NCBI RefSeq assembly: GCF_003696305.1 | Contig: NZ_RFFK01000004.1 | Location: 186,001 to 250,000 of the forward strand | Reading direction: 5' to 3' | Source: Pseudomonas sp. AOB-7 | GTDB taxonomy: Bacteria > Pseudomonadota > Gammaproteobacteria > Pseudomonadales > Pseudomonadaceae | Length of the DNA stretch: 64,000 nt | Shown: positions 12,164 to 21,210 of the stretch, one piece after another | Layout of the letters: every line of letters starts with the position of its first letter | Numbering within the stretch: position 1 is the stretch's first letter | Made by a program: the position numbers and the translations under genes | Notes under the pieces: model-generated | What the model was told of the DNA's origin: nothing | Databases searched by the model: none | Seen by the model: only the letters and a program-made list of their open reading frames with translations

Positions 12164-13051
12164 ATGGATCTGGCCAACCTCAACGCCTTTCTCGCCATCG
12201 CCGAAACCGGCAGTTTTTCCGAAGCCGGCGAGCGCCTGCACCTGACCCAGCCGGCGGTGAGCAAACGCATTGCCGGCCTCGAGCAACAGCTTGGCGTACG
12301 CCTGTTCGACCGCCTCGGCCGCGAGATCGGCCTGACCGAGGCAGGACGCGCCCTGCTGCCGCGCGCCTACCAGATCCTCAACGTGCTGGACGACACCCGC
12401 CGCGCGCTGACCAACCTGGCCGGCGAGGTCAGCGGCCGCCTGACCCTGGCCACCAGCCACCATATCGGCCTGCACCGCCTCCCCGCCCTGTTGCGCGCCT
12501 TCACCCGTGCCCATCCGCAGGTGGCGCTGGATATCCAGTTCCTCGACTCCGAAGTGGCCTACGAGGAGATCCTCCACGGCCGCGCCGAACTGGCGGTGAT
12601 CACCCTGGCCCCGGAAACCCGCGAACCGGTGCGCGCGGTGCCAGTGTGGAACGATCCGCTGGATTTCGTCGCCGCCCCCGAACACCCGCTGGCGCGCAGC
12701 GCCGCCATCGGCCTGCCCGACGTGGCGCGGCACCCGGCGGTGTTCCCCGGCGGCAACACCTTCACCCACCATATCGTGCAGCGCCTGTTCGAGGCCCAGG
12801 GCCTGACACCGAACATCGCCATGAGCACCAACTACCTGGAGACCATCAAGATGATGGTCTCCATCGGCCTGGCCTGGAGCGTGTTGCCGCGCACCATGCT
12901 CGACGACCAGGTGGTGCCGCTGGCCCTGCCGGGCATCCAGCTGTCGCGCCAGCTCGGCTACATCCTGCACACCGAGCGCACCCTGTCGAACGCTGCGAAA
13001 GCCTTCATGGCCCTGCTCGACGCCCAGCGCGACAGCCACAGCCTTGCATAG
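12164..13051 (+). CDS. LysR-family transcriptional regulator
   Basis: 295 residues. The N-terminal winged helix-turn-helix is typical (ANLNAFLAIAETGSFSEAGERL, then LTQPAVSKRIAGLEQQLGV), followed by the periplasmic-binding-like effector domain (RLTLATSHHIGLHRLPALLR). It is divergent from leuC, as in P. aeruginosa (PA3122 next to leuC), which suggests a role near leucine or related metabolism, but the effector is unknown. The start at 12164 is preceded by GGAGC; an ATG 51 codons upstream gives an unlikely N terminus. Confidence 0.93.
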   Translation: MDLANLNAFLAIAETGSFSEAGERLHLTQPAVSKRIAGLEQQLGVRLFDRLGREIGLTEAGRALLPRAYQILNVLDDTRRALTNLAGEVSGRLTLATSHHIGLHRLPALLRAFTRAHPQVALDIQFLDSEVAYEEILHGRAELAVITLAPETREPVRAVPVWNDPLDFVAAPEHPLARSAAIGLPDVARHPAVFPGGNTFTHHIVQRLFEAQGLTPNIAMSTNYLETIKMMVSIGLAWSVLPRTMLDDQVVPLALPGIQLSRQLGYILHTERTLSNAAKAFMALLDAQRDSHSLA

Positions 13052-13154
13052 CTGGCCAAGCTGCGGCTAACGTGGCGGCATAACGATAAGAAAGGCACAC
13101 GCATGACCCGAACGTCCGTCACGCGCATCGCGCCCACTCGAGGATGGCCCGGCC

Positions 13155-16100
13155 ATGGCCAGATCCACTGACCAGACCCCGCCCCTACCGCATATCCCGG
13201 CGATGGACCCCGCCGAATTCGAACAGACCTGGCAGGACGCCCCACGCCTGCTGGCGGCGCTGAACGGCGCGCAGCTGGGCGCCTGGTTCTGGGATATCGA
13301 CAGCGGCCGGGTCAACTGGTCGCGCGGCGCCCAGGCGCTGTTCGGCCTCGACCCCGCCCGCCCACTGACCCGCAGCGTCGACTACATCGAGCTGATTCCC
13401 GAGGAAGAACGCGGCGCGGTGCTGCAGCAATTCCACGCCATCCTCGCCGGCAACGACGAGGGCCGCGCCCTGCGCCACCGCATCCGCTGGCCGGACGGCA
13501 GCCTGCACTGGCTGGAGATCAGCGGCAGCCTGTCGCGCGACGCCGACGGCCGCCGGCGCATGTTCGGCGTGATCCGCGACATCAGCTCGCAACAGGCGCG
13601 CGCCGAGGCCCTGCGTGCCTCGGAAGAACGCTTCGCCAGCCTGTTCCGCCTCAGCCCGGACATCATGCTGCTGGTGCGCTACGACACCAGCGAGATCCTC
13701 GAGACCAACCAGCACTTCACCCACGCCTTCGGCTGGCCCGCCGCGGAGATTCTCGGCCGCAGCACCCTCGACCTCGACCTCTGGGTGCATGCCGAGCAGC
13801 GCGATTACCTGCGCCGGCAGGCGCCGCTGAGCCGCGAGCCGCTGATCCAGGAAGTGCAGCTGCGCACCCGCGCCGGGCGCATCCTCGACGGCGTGCTGTC
13901 GAGCCAGTACATCGAGCTGCAGGGCGAACGCCTGCTGCTCTGCACCTTCCTCGACACCAGCGAACGCATGCGCGCCGAAACCGCCCTGCGCAACAGCGAG
14001 GAAAAGTTCGCCAAGGCCTTCATGCACACCCCCGACGCCGTGGCGATTACCGATCGGGCGACTGGCCGCTTTATCGAGGTCAACCCCAGCTTCGAGCAAC
14101 AGTTCGGCTGGAGCAGCGCCGAGGCGCTCGGCCGCACCTCGCTGGAGCTGGGCATCTGGGCCGACCCCGACGACCGCCAGCGCATGCTCGACGCCCTGCA
14201 GGCCGGGCGCCTGAACAACCTCGAAGTGCGTCTGTTCAGCCGCGACGGCAGCGCCAGCATCAACCTGCTGTTCGGCGGCGAGATCGAACTCGACGGCCAG
14301 CGCTGTCTGGTGCTGACGGTGCGCAACATCACCGCCCAGCGCGCCCAGGAGCTGGCCCTGCAGGAAAGCCAGGAGCGCCTCAAGCTGGCGCTGGAGTCGG
14401 CCGACCTGGGCACCTGGGACTGGCACATCCCCAGCAACCGCCTGTTCGGCAGCGCCCGCGCCGCCGCCCTGCACGGCCTCGACGCCTGCCCCTTCGACGA
14501 CGACTTTCGCGAGTTCTTCCGCTGCGTGCCGCTGGAAGACCGCCAGGCCATGCGTCTGGCCTACGTCGCCCTGCGCGAGGGGCGCAGCGCCAATTATCAG
14601 GTGACCTACCGGGTGCGCCACCCCAACGGCGCGCTGCACTACCTGGAAAGCACCGCCAAACTGCACCGCGACGCGGGCGGCCAGCCGCTGCGCATGGTCG
14701 GCACCCTGGTCGACATCAGCGAGCGGGTACTGCGCGAGCAGCGCCTGCGCGCCTCCGAGGAGAAATTCGCCAAGGCCTTCCACTCCAGCCCGGACGCCAT
14801 CACCATCACCGAGCGCGACACCGCGCGCTACATCGAGGTCAACGAGGGCTTCACCCGCCTCACCGGCTACACCCCGGACGAGGTGGTCGGCCGCACCGCC
14901 TTCGAGCTGAGCGTCTGGGCCTACCCCGAGGAACGCCTGCAGATGCTCGAACACCTGGCGCAGAATGGCCAGGTGCTGCACATGGAGATGCACGGTCAGC
15001 ACCGCGACGGCGGCGTGCGCCTGGTCGAGGTCTCGGTGCAACCCATTGAGCTCAACGGCGTCGCCTGCCTGCTGCTGACCGCACGCGACATCAGCGAACT
15101 GAAGCTGGCGCAGGCGCAGGTGCAGCATCTGGCCTACCACGACGCCCTGACCAACCTGCCCAATCGCGCCCTGCTGATGGATCGCCTGACCCAGCAGATC
15201 GCCCTGCTCAAGCGCCACGAGCTGCGCGGCGCACTGCTGTTCATCGACCTCGACCACTTCAAGCACATCAACGACTCGCTCGGCCACCCGGTCGGCGATG
15301 CCGTGCTGCGCCTGGTCACCGCGCGCCTGGAAGCCAGCGTGCGCCTGGAAGACACCGTGGCGCGCCTGGGCGGCGACGAGTTCGTGGTGCTGCTCTCCGG
15401 CCTGGAGGGCAAGCGCTCGGAAGTCACCCGCCAGGTGCGCCAGGTGGCGGAGAAGCTGCGCCGCCTGCTGGCCGAGCCGATGCTGCTGGACGGCCACCAG
15501 CTGCAGGTCACGCCGAGCATCGGCGTCGCCCTGATTCCCGATCACGGCGACACCCCGGCCGACCTGCTCAAGCGCGCCGACATCGCCCTGTACCGCGCCA
15601 AGGACTCCGGTCGCAACGCCATCCAGCTGTTTCGCAGCACCATGCAGGAGGCCGCCAGCGCCCGCCTGCGCCTGGAGAACGATCTGCGCCTGGCCCTGGC
15701 TCGCGGCGAGTTCGAGCTGCACTTCCAACCCCAGGTCGATGCCCGCGACGGCCAGGTGGTCGGCGCCGAAGCCCTGCTGCGCTGGCAGCACCCGCAGCTC
15801 GGGGCGCAGTCGCCGGCGCAGTTCATCCAGGTGTTGGAGGAAAGCGGGCTGATCCTCGAAGTCGGCGGCTGGGTGCTGGCCGAGGCCTGCCACCTCTGCG
15901 CCCGCCTGCTGGCCGACGGCCTGATCGATGCCGAGCGCTTCAGCCTGTGCGTCAACATCAGCCCGCGGCAGTTCCGTCAGCACGACTTCGTCGAGCGCGT
16001 GGCCGGCTGCCTGCGCGACAGCCAGCTACCCAACGCCATGCTCAAGCTGGAGATCACCGAAGGCATCGTCATCCAGAACATCGACGACACCGTGGGCAAG

Positions 16101-16451
16101 ATGCTGCGCCTGAAGAAGCACGGCGTCAGCTTCGCCATGGACGACTTCGGCACCGGCTACAGCTCGCTGACCTACCTCAAGCGCCTGCCGGTGGACATGC
16201 TGAAGATCGACCAGTCGTTCGTCCGGGACGCCACCCACGACCCCAACGACGCCGAGATCATCCGCGCCATCGTCGCCATGGCGCGCAGCCTGGGCCTGGC
16301 GCTGATCGCCGAGGGTGTCGAGCAGCAGGAGCAACTGGATTTCCTGCAGCGCCAGGGTTGCCACCTGTACCAGGGCTACCTGTTCAGCAAGCCGCTGCCG
16401 CAGGAAGCCTTCCGCGCCCTGCTCGGCCGAGGGCCGGCCCGACAGCCTTAG
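13155..16451 (+). CDS. Five-PAS GGDEF-EAL c-di-GMP protein
   Basis: 1098 residues, no obvious membrane segment. Five PAS units precede the catalytic domains, beginning near residues 30, 155, 275, 405 and 530. The second, third and fifth share phrases (KFAKAF...PDA, ELGIWADPDDRQRM, ELSVWAYPEERLQM), pointing to internal duplication. The GGDEF domain (near 650-820) has an intact LARLGGDEFVVLL motif and an RxxD inhibitory site (RLED) five residues before it. The EAL domain keeps EALLRW, NISPRQF, LEITEG, DDFGTGYSSL, the MLKID lysine and EGVE, so both synthase and phosphodiesterase activities look possible. Start could also be 48 bp downstream (MDPAEFEQ). Confidence 0.95.
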   Translation: MARSTDQTPPLPHIPAMDPAEFEQTWQDAPRLLAALNGAQLGAWFWDIDSGRVNWSRGAQALFGLDPARPLTRSVDYIELIPEEERGAVLQQFHAILAGNDEGRALRHRIRWPDGSLHWLEISGSLSRDADGRRRMFGVIRDISSQQARAEALRASEERFASLFRLSPDIMLLVRYDTSEILETNQHFTHAFGWPAAEILGRSTLDLDLWVHAEQRDYLRRQAPLSREPLIQEVQLRTRAGRILDGVLSSQYIELQGERLLLCTFLDTSERMRAETALRNSEEKFAKAFMHTPDAVAITDRATGRFIEVNPSFEQQFGWSSAEALGRTSLELGIWADPDDRQRMLDALQAGRLNNLEVRLFSRDGSASINLLFGGEIELDGQRCLVLTVRNITAQRAQELALQESQERLKLALESADLGTWDWHIPSNRLFGSARAAALHGLDACPFDDDFREFFRCVPLEDRQAMRLAYVALREGRSANYQVTYRVRHPNGALHYLESTAKLHRDAGGQPLRMVGTLVDISERVLREQRLRASEEKFAKAFHSSPDAITITERDTARYIEVNEGFTRLTGYTPDEVVGRTAFELSVWAYPEERLQMLEHLAQNGQVLHMEMHGQHRDGGVRLVEVSVQPIELNGVACLLLTARDISELKLAQAQVQHLAYHDALTNLPNRALLMDRLTQQIALLKRHELRGALLFIDLDHFKHINDSLGHPVGDAVLRLVTARLEASVRLEDTVARLGGDEFVVLLSGLEGKRSEVTRQVRQVAEKLRRLLAEPMLLDGHQLQVTPSIGVALIPDHGDTPADLLKRADIALYRAKDSGRNAIQLFRSTMQEAASARLRLENDLRLALARGEFELHFQPQVDARDGQVVGAEALLRWQHPQLGAQSPAQFIQVLEESGLILEVGGWVLAEACHLCARLLADGLIDAERFSLCVNISPRQFRQHDFVERVAGCLRDSQLPNAMLKLEITEGIVIQNIDDTVGKMLRLKKHGVSFAMDDFGTGYSSLTYLKRLPVDMLKIDQSFVRDATHDPNDAEIIRAIVAMARSLGLALIAEGVEQQEQLDFLQRQGCHLYQGYLFSKPLPQEAFRALLGRGPARQP

Positions 16452-16486
16452 CCCGGCAGCGCTCGCGACCGACATGGCGCAGAAAC

Positions 16487-16516
16487 GAAGAAGGCGCCCG
16501 GGTGGGCGCCTTCTTC
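16487..16516 (-). terminator. Intrinsic terminator after ibpA (bidirectional)
   Basis: Perfect 13-bp stem, 16487-16499 with 16504-16516, 4-nt loop. It lies between the convergent ibpA and GGDEF-EAL genes and can serve both. Confidence 0.8.
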
Positions 16517-16535
16517 AGCGGGGCTCGGCCGCGGT

Positions 16536-16985
16536 TCAGCTTACCAGCGCCGGACGCTGATTGCCGATGGGGATGCGCTTGGCCTTGGCCTCTTCCGGCA
16601 CGATGCGCTCCAGCTCGATGTTGAGCAGGCCGTTGACCAGGTTGGCGCCCTTGACCTCGATATGGTCGGCCAGGCGGAAGGACAGCTTGAACGCGCGCTG
16701 GGCGATTCCCTGATACAGGTAACTGACGTTCTCCGCGCCGCGCTCGCGCTTGCCGCCACTGACGGTCAATACGCCGCGCTCGACCTGCAGCTCGAGATCC
16801 TCGTCCTGGAAACCGGCGGCCGCGACCACGATACGGTAGTGGTCCTCGCCATGCTTCTCGACGTTGTAGGGCGGATAGGAGCTGCCGCCGTCGTTGCTGC
16901 GCAGGGCGGACTCGAACAGATCGTTGAACCGGTCGAAACCGATGGACTGGCGGAACAGGGGGGCCAGGGACAGTACGTTGCTCAT
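16536..16985 (-). CDS. ibpA: IbpA-type small heat-shock protein (Hsp20)
   Basis: Holdase chaperone of the alpha-crystallin family that binds unfolding proteins in the cytoplasm. 149 residues. N terminus LAPLFRQSIGFDRFNDLFE is typical of IbpA; the crystallin domain includes YNVEKHGEDHYRIVVAAAGF and the VxxG segment LVNGLLNIELER; the C-terminal I-x-I anchor is present as RIPIGN. Control appears to be both transcriptional (sigma-32-like promoter) and translational (ROSE thermometer) in the 100 bp upstream. Confidence 0.96.
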   Translation of the reverse strand: MSNVLSLAPLFRQSIGFDRFNDLFESALRSNDGGSSYPPYNVEKHGEDHYRIVVAAAGFQDEDLELQVERGVLTVSGGKRERGAENVSYLYQGIAQRAFKLSFRLADHIEVKGANLVNGLLNIELERIVPEEAKAKRIPIGNQRPALVS

Positions 16986-17048
16986 GACAATTCTCCTGAA
17001 TGATTCAGCAAGGGATCACAGTGCGGAACCCGACTTCGGCATCCCGCA
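16986..17048 (-). promoter_or_regulatory. ROSE-type RNA thermometer in the ibpA leader
   Basis: Read on the minus strand, the leader has a stem (17022-17048, GCGGGA...TCCGC type with a CCGA/TCGG inner helix). Next comes the segment TTGCTGAATCATTCAGGAG, in which UUGCU faces the AGGAG ribosome-binding sequence. This UYGCU-against-SD pairing is the hallmark of ROSE elements known upstream of ibpA in Pseudomonas and rhizobia. Predicted effect: translation only at raised temperature. Confidence 0.75.
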
Positions 17049-17055
17049 AGCCCTT

Positions 17056-17083
17056 AACTGAGGTCGCCCGGAGAATTTTCAAG
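17056..17083 (-). promoter_or_regulatory. Sigma-32 (RpoH)-like promoter of ibpA
   Basis: On the minus strand CTTGAAA (17083-17077), a 13-nt spacer, then CCTCAGTT (17063-17056). Compare the heat-shock consensus CTTGAAA and CCCCATnT. Start of transcription would be about 17050, placing the whole ROSE leader in the mRNA. Confidence 0.6.
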
Positions 17084-17187
17084 CGCCTGAAAAATTCGTT
17101 TACAGATCGAGGGCGCCACGCCGCTCTCTTGGGGTGCGCCATGCGCAGCGAGCTTCGCGCACTGCTCGCCAGCCTGGCGCGGTGCCC

Positions 17188-18144
17188 CTAGGCCGGCTCC
17201 GTCGCCGCGCCGAGCAACCGATCGATGCGCGCGCAATCCTGCTCGCGGCGTACCTCGGCGAACAGCGCCACCGCCTCCGGATAGCTGCGCGTGAGCATGG
17301 CCAGCCACTGCTTCAGGCGCCCAGGCGCATAGCGCGGCGCCAGCTTGCGCCGGGCCTGCTGCCAGAAGTCCAGCAGCAGCGGCTGCAGCTCGTCCCAGCT
17401 CATCTCCTGCGGCTGCTCGCCCGCCCTCACCGCGGCGATCTGCCGGGCCAGGCCGGGGCGCGACACCAGCCCGCGCCCCAACATGATGTCGTCCACCCCG
17501 CTGATCTCGCGGCAGCGCCGCCAGTCGTCCAGCGTCCACACCTCGCCGTTGGCGAATACCGGCACCGCCACCGCCTCCTGCACCCGCGCCACCCACTCCC
17601 AGTGCGCCGGCGGCTTGTAGCCTTCGACCTTGGTCCGCGCGTGCACCACGATCTGGCTGGCGCCGCCCTCGGCCAGGGCGCGCGCGCAGTCCAGGGCGCC
17701 CTCCTTGTCGGTGAAGCCCAGGCGCATCTTCGCCGTCACCGGGATGGCCGCCGGCACCGTGCGCCGTACCTCGCGGACAATGGCGTGGAGCAGCTCCGGC
17801 TCCTTGAGCAATACCGCGCCGCCGCGCGACTTGTTCACCGTCTTGGCCGGGCAGCCGAAATTCAGGTCGATCACCGGTGCGCCGAGGGTACAGGCGAAGG
17901 CCGCGTTGTCGGCCAGGCACTGCGGGTCGGAACCGAGAAACTGCACGCGCATCGGCGTGCCGGCGCGGGTGCGGGCGCCGGCGAACAGCTCGGGGGCGAG
18001 CTTGCGGTAGGTGGCAGCCGGCAGCAGGCGCTCGCTGACGCGAATGAACTCGGTGACGCACCAGTCGATGCCGCCGATACGGGTCAGCACGTCGCGCAGG
18101 ATATCGTCGACCAGCCCCTCCATGGGTGCCAGGGCGATTTGCAT
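17188..18144 (-). CDS. dusC: DusC, tRNA-dihydrouridine(16) synthase
   Basis: FMN- and NADPH-dependent reduction of U16 in the tRNA D-loop. 318 residues. Begins [20 protein letters not shown] (FMN site). The catalytic Cys lies in [27 protein letters not shown] and [17 protein letters not shown] are family motifs. [12 protein letters not shown] and [12 protein letters not shown] complete the barrel. The open frame starts nine codons further upstream, but MQIALAP is the family start. It is transcribed away from the small secreted-protein gene. Confidence 0.94.
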   Translation of the reverse strand: MQIALAPMEGLVDDILRDVLTRIGGIDWCVTEFIRVSERLLPAATYRKLAPELFAGARTRAGTPMRVQFLGSDPQCLADNAAFACTLGAPVIDLNFGCPAKTVNKSRGGAVLLKEPELLHAIVREVRRTVPAAIPVTAKMRLGFTDKEGALDCARALAEGGASQIVVHARTKVEGYKPPAHWEWVARVQEAVAVPVFANGEVWTLDDWRRCREISGVDDIMLGRGLVSRPGLARQIAAVRAGEQPQEMSWDELQPLLLDFWQQARRKLAPRYAPGRLKQWLAMLTRSYPEAVALFAEVRREQDCARIDRLLGAATEPA

Positions 18145-18237
18145 GGGAGTGTCCGGAGAAAACGGGCGCACAGTTTAAGGCGCCGCGCGCGCGGCGCAAG
18201 ATGGTCCACACTGCAAGAAACGCAAAGGAGATCCAGC

Positions 18238-18633
18238 ATGCTGCGTCACTCGCTACTGGCCTTGTGCCTGGTCGGCAGCCTCGCCCAGGCTGCCGACGCC
18301 CTGCCGCGGGGCGTGCAGGTGGTACCGCCGAACCCGGCGCCAGACGGCCCGGGGCGGCTGATCTTCAGCCGCGACAACAACGCGCCGAATGCCTGCGACG
18401 TGGAGCTCTACGTCAATCGGCAGGTGGTGGCGAAACTGGGCCCGGGCGAGCGCACCAGCCTCGACCTGCCCAGCGGCGAGCTGAGCCTCGCCGTGGCCAT
18501 TTCCCCGGCCGGCTACTGCGCCGGACACGGGCCGGGGCCGGCGCAGTCGGTGCTGCTCGGCTCGGGCGAGACCCGCCAGTTCGCCGTGATAGTCGAGCCG
18601 GGCCAGGCGTTCCTCGCCCCGCTGCTCAACTAG
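18238..18633 (+). CDS. Small secreted protein of unknown function
   Basis: 131 residues with a clear signal peptide (MLRHSLLALCLVGSLAQA, cleavage likely after the AQA). The mature part is about 110 residues with a beta-rich pattern and two cysteines (NACDVEL and GYCAGHG) that could form a disulfide in the periplasm. A strong ribosome-binding sequence (AAAGGAG) sits 7 nt before the ATG; a much longer open frame in this reading frame crosses dusC and is not credible. I do not recognise the family. It is divergent from dusC and convergent with the thioesterase gene. Confidence 0.75.
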   Translation: MLRHSLLALCLVGSLAQAADALPRGVQVVPPNPAPDGPGRLIFSRDNNAPNACDVELYVNRQVVAKLGPGERTSLDLPSGELSLAVAISPAGYCAGHGPGPAQSVLLGSGETRQFAVIVEPGQAFLAPLLN

Positions 18634-18640
18634 CGCGGTG

Positions 18641-19090
18641 CTACAGCTCCAGCGGATAGCGCTCCAGCAGCGCCTGGCCGTAGCCCTCGACGAACTCCGC
18701 CGGCATGCGTTTGGGCCGCCCACTGGACAGCTCGATGCAGACGAAGGTGGTCTTGGCCCGCAGCAGGGTCACGCCGTCCTCGGGGCGCAGCAGCTGGAAA
18801 CGCCGATCCATCTTCAGGCGCTGGTCGGACTCGACGATCCAGGTGGCCATCTGCAGCTGCTGGCCTTCGTAGGCGCTGGCCAGGTAGTCGATCTCGTGGC
18901 GCAGCACCGCCATGGCGCGATCCAGCCGGCGATACTCGGCCAGATCCAGGCCAAGAAACTGCGAATGACGCCAGGCGCAGCGCTCCAGCCAGCTGACGTA
19001 GACCGCATTGTTGGCATGGCCGAGGCCGTCGATGTCCTCGGCCGCCACCTGCAGGTCGATGACGAAGGGGGTGGGCAGGTCCCAGCTCAT
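18641..19090 (-). CDS. Acyl-CoA thioesterase, 4HBT/YbgC-like hot-dog fold
   Basis: 149 residues, normal for the hot-dog thioesterase family. The N-terminal catalytic segment is VAAEDIDGLGHANNAVYVSWLERC, with the Asp/His-Asn pattern of 4HBT enzymes; YLASAYEGQQLQMATWI and RAKTTFVCIEL follow. Start ATG at 19090 is chosen because it gives the family N terminus; the frame extends 49 codons more without similarity. Substrate unknown. Stop lies 7 bp from the stop of the convergent secreted-protein gene. Confidence 0.9.
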   Translation of the reverse strand: MSWDLPTPFVIDLQVAAEDIDGLGHANNAVYVSWLERCAWRHSQFLGLDLAEYRRLDRAMAVLRHEIDYLASAYEGQQLQMATWIVESDQRLKMDRRFQLLRPEDGVTLLRAKTTFVCIELSSGRPKRMPAEFVEGYGQALLERYPLEL

Positions 19091-19293
19091 GCTCGTACCT
19101 CCGCGCCGCCGATCGGGCCGCAGGGGCCGCCGGCAGCGGCCAGACACGGCATCTCGTCCATCCACAGTTTCATCGTTGCTCTCCCGAATCCTGTCGCGCT
19201 GGGCAGCGGCATCGCCACCCGCCGTCACGCCATCCAAGCCCCGGATGATACGCCGCCTGCCCGCTCGCTGCAGCGCCGAGCTTTCATAGCGTC

Positions 19294-21210
19294 ATGCCAG
19301 CACGCCATAATGCGTCAACCTCGCCCGCGAGCCCGAGAATCGAGCAATTGACTGCCGTCCTGCGCCTGCTGATGCTGCTCCTGCTACCCGCCCTGGGCTG
19401 GGCGGACAGCCTGCCGCTGCCGAGCGGCCAGGCCCGCGTGCTGCCCGGCCCGTACATGCAGGTCTGGCAAGACCCGCAGGGCCTGGCCGACTTCACCCAG
19501 GTGCGCGCCCTGCCCGACTCGGTGTGGCAGGTGGTCGGCCGCCGCGACGCCAGCTTCGGCTACGGCGGCAGCGCCTACTGGCTGCGTCTGGATCTGCACA
19601 ACCCGCATGCGCGCTCGCTCGGCTGGATACTGCTGGTGGGCAACCCGCTGCTGGACCAACTGGACGCCTACGGCCTGGATGAAGACCGGGTGTACCGTGC
19701 CGGCGACCAGCGCCCCTTCGCCTGGCGCTGGATCGAACACCGCCAGCTGGCCCTGCCGCTGGACCTGGCGCCCGGCGAAACGCGCCGGCTGTGGCTGCGC
19801 ATGCAGACCGACGGCTCGGCCAACCTCAGCGCCAGCCTGATGACCCGCGAAGCCTTCGACCACCTGGAGCAACGCAGCCTGCTGCTGCAGGGACTGTTCT
19901 TCGGCGCCCTGGCGGCGATGCTGATCTACAACCTGTCGATCTTCTGCATCACCCGCGACCGCAGCTACCTCTGGTACAGCCTGTTCGTCGCCAGCTTCAG
20001 CCTCTACCAGTTCATCCAGCTCGGCTTCGCCCTGCAGTGGCTATGGCCCGAGGCCCTGGCCTGGCACCAGCTGAGCTTCCCGCTCAGCTCGGCGCTGGCC
20101 ACCCTGTTCGGCATCTTCTTCACCTACAGCGTGCTCGAGCTGAACAACGGCTCGCCGCTGTACCGCTGGGTGGTCGCCGCGCTGCTGGCCTGCTGCCTGG
20201 CGGTGATCGGCCTGGCTCTGGTCGGCCCCTACCAGGTCGCGCTGATCGGCAGCTTCGCCCTGGTGGCGGCCTGCGCCCTGATCGCCTTCGTCATCACCCT
20301 GCTGCGCTGGCGCGCCGGCTACGCCGCCGCCCGCCTGTTCGCCCTGGGCTGGTGCGTGCTGATCGCCGCCAGCCTGGCCAGCATCCTCACCGGCACCGGC
20401 CTGTTGCCCTACTCGCTGCTGACCCTGCACGCCCAGCAGATCGGCGGCCTGATCGAGATGACGGTGTTCTCCGTGGCTCTGGCCGCGCGCATCCGCCAGG
20501 CGCAGAACGCCGAACGCCAGGCCCAGGCCCGGCTGATCGCCCAGGAGCGCCAGCTGCGCCACGAACAGGCCACTCGCCTGCAGCTGCAGACGCAGATCAG
20601 CGACGGCCTGGAGCAGCGCGTGCAGGAGCGCACCGCGGCGCTGCAGGAAACCCTGCAACAGCTGTCCAACGCCAACCTGCGCCTGGCCGAGCTGAATCGC
20701 CGCGACGGCCTGACCGGGCTGTTCAACCGCCAGACCCTGAGCGAGGAACTGGAACGCGCCTGCGCCCGCGCCGAACGCAGCCGGCAGCCGCTGGCCATCC
20801 TCATGCTCGACTTGGATCACTTCAAGCAGGTCAACGACCGCCATGGCCACCTCGCCGGCGACGCCTGCCTGCGCCATGCGGCCCAGCGCATTCAGCAGCG
20901 CCTGCGCAACAGCGACCTGCTGGCGCGCTTCGGCGGCGAGGAGTTCGTCGCCCTGCTCGACAACACCGACCTGGCCGGCGCCCTCGACCTGGCCGAGCAA
21001 CTGCGCGACGACCTGGCCCGCCAGCCCTGCCCGTACCAGGACCAGTCCATCGCCCTGAGCCTGAGCATCGGTCTGCACGCCGGCATCCCCGACGACGCCG
21101 GCTGCGGCGAACGCTGGCTGGACCTGGCCGACCGTGCGCTGTACCGGGCCAAGGCCGGCGGGCGCAACCGCGTGGTCGGCTACGAGGCCAGCGCCCTAGA
21201 CGGCGCCTGA
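19294..21210 (+). CDS. 7TMR-DISM diguanylate cyclase
   Basis: 638 residues, inner membrane. Signal/anchor segment LRLLMLLLLPALGWADS near residues 29-45, then a periplasmic 7TMR-DISMED2-like carbohydrate-binding fold (AYWLRLDLHNPHARS, ending LMTREAFDHLEQ). About seven transmembrane helices (residues 190-400) and a coiled coil (405-470) lead to a GGDEF domain. The active motif is LLARFGGEEFVALLD, preceded by the RxxD inhibitory site RNSD five residues upstream, so an active, feedback-controlled cyclase is expected. Its last 31 bp overlap the 3' end of the convergent hydrolase gene. Confidence 0.95.
   Translation: MPARHNASTSPASPRIEQLTAVLRLLMLLLLPALGWADSLPLPSGQARVLPGPYMQVWQDPQGLADFTQVRALPDSVWQVVGRRDASFGYGGSAYWLRLDLHNPHARSLGWILLVGNPLLDQLDAYGLDEDRVYRAGDQRPFAWRWIEHRQLALPLDLAPGETRRLWLRMQTDGSANLSASLMTREAFDHLEQRSLLLQGLFFGALAAMLIYNLSIFCITRDRSYLWYSLFVASFSLYQFIQLGFALQWLWPEALAWHQLSFPLSSALATLFGIFFTYSVLELNNGSPLYRWVVAALLACCLAVIGLALVGPYQVALIGSFALVAACALIAFVITLLRWRAGYAAARLFALGWCVLIAASLASILTGTGLLPYSLLTLHAQQIGGLIEMTVFSVALAARIRQAQNAERQAQARLIAQERQLRHEQATRLQLQTQISDGLEQRVQERTAALQETLQQLSNANLRLAELNRRDGLTGLFNRQTLSEELERACARAERSRQPLAILMLDLDHFKQVNDRHGHLAGDACLRHAAQRIQQRLRNSDLLARFGGEEFVALLDNTDLAGALDLAEQLRDDLARQPCPYQDQSIALSLSIGLHAGIPDDAGCGERWLDLADRALYRAKAGGRNRVVGYEASALDGA

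Noticed and set aside
13185..15983. 932-residue open frame opposite the GGDEF-EAL gene
   Set aside because: High-GC shadow of the real gene: no family motifs, low-complexity Gln/Ala/Val composition, and the plus-strand frame contains complete PAS, GGDEF and EAL motifs.
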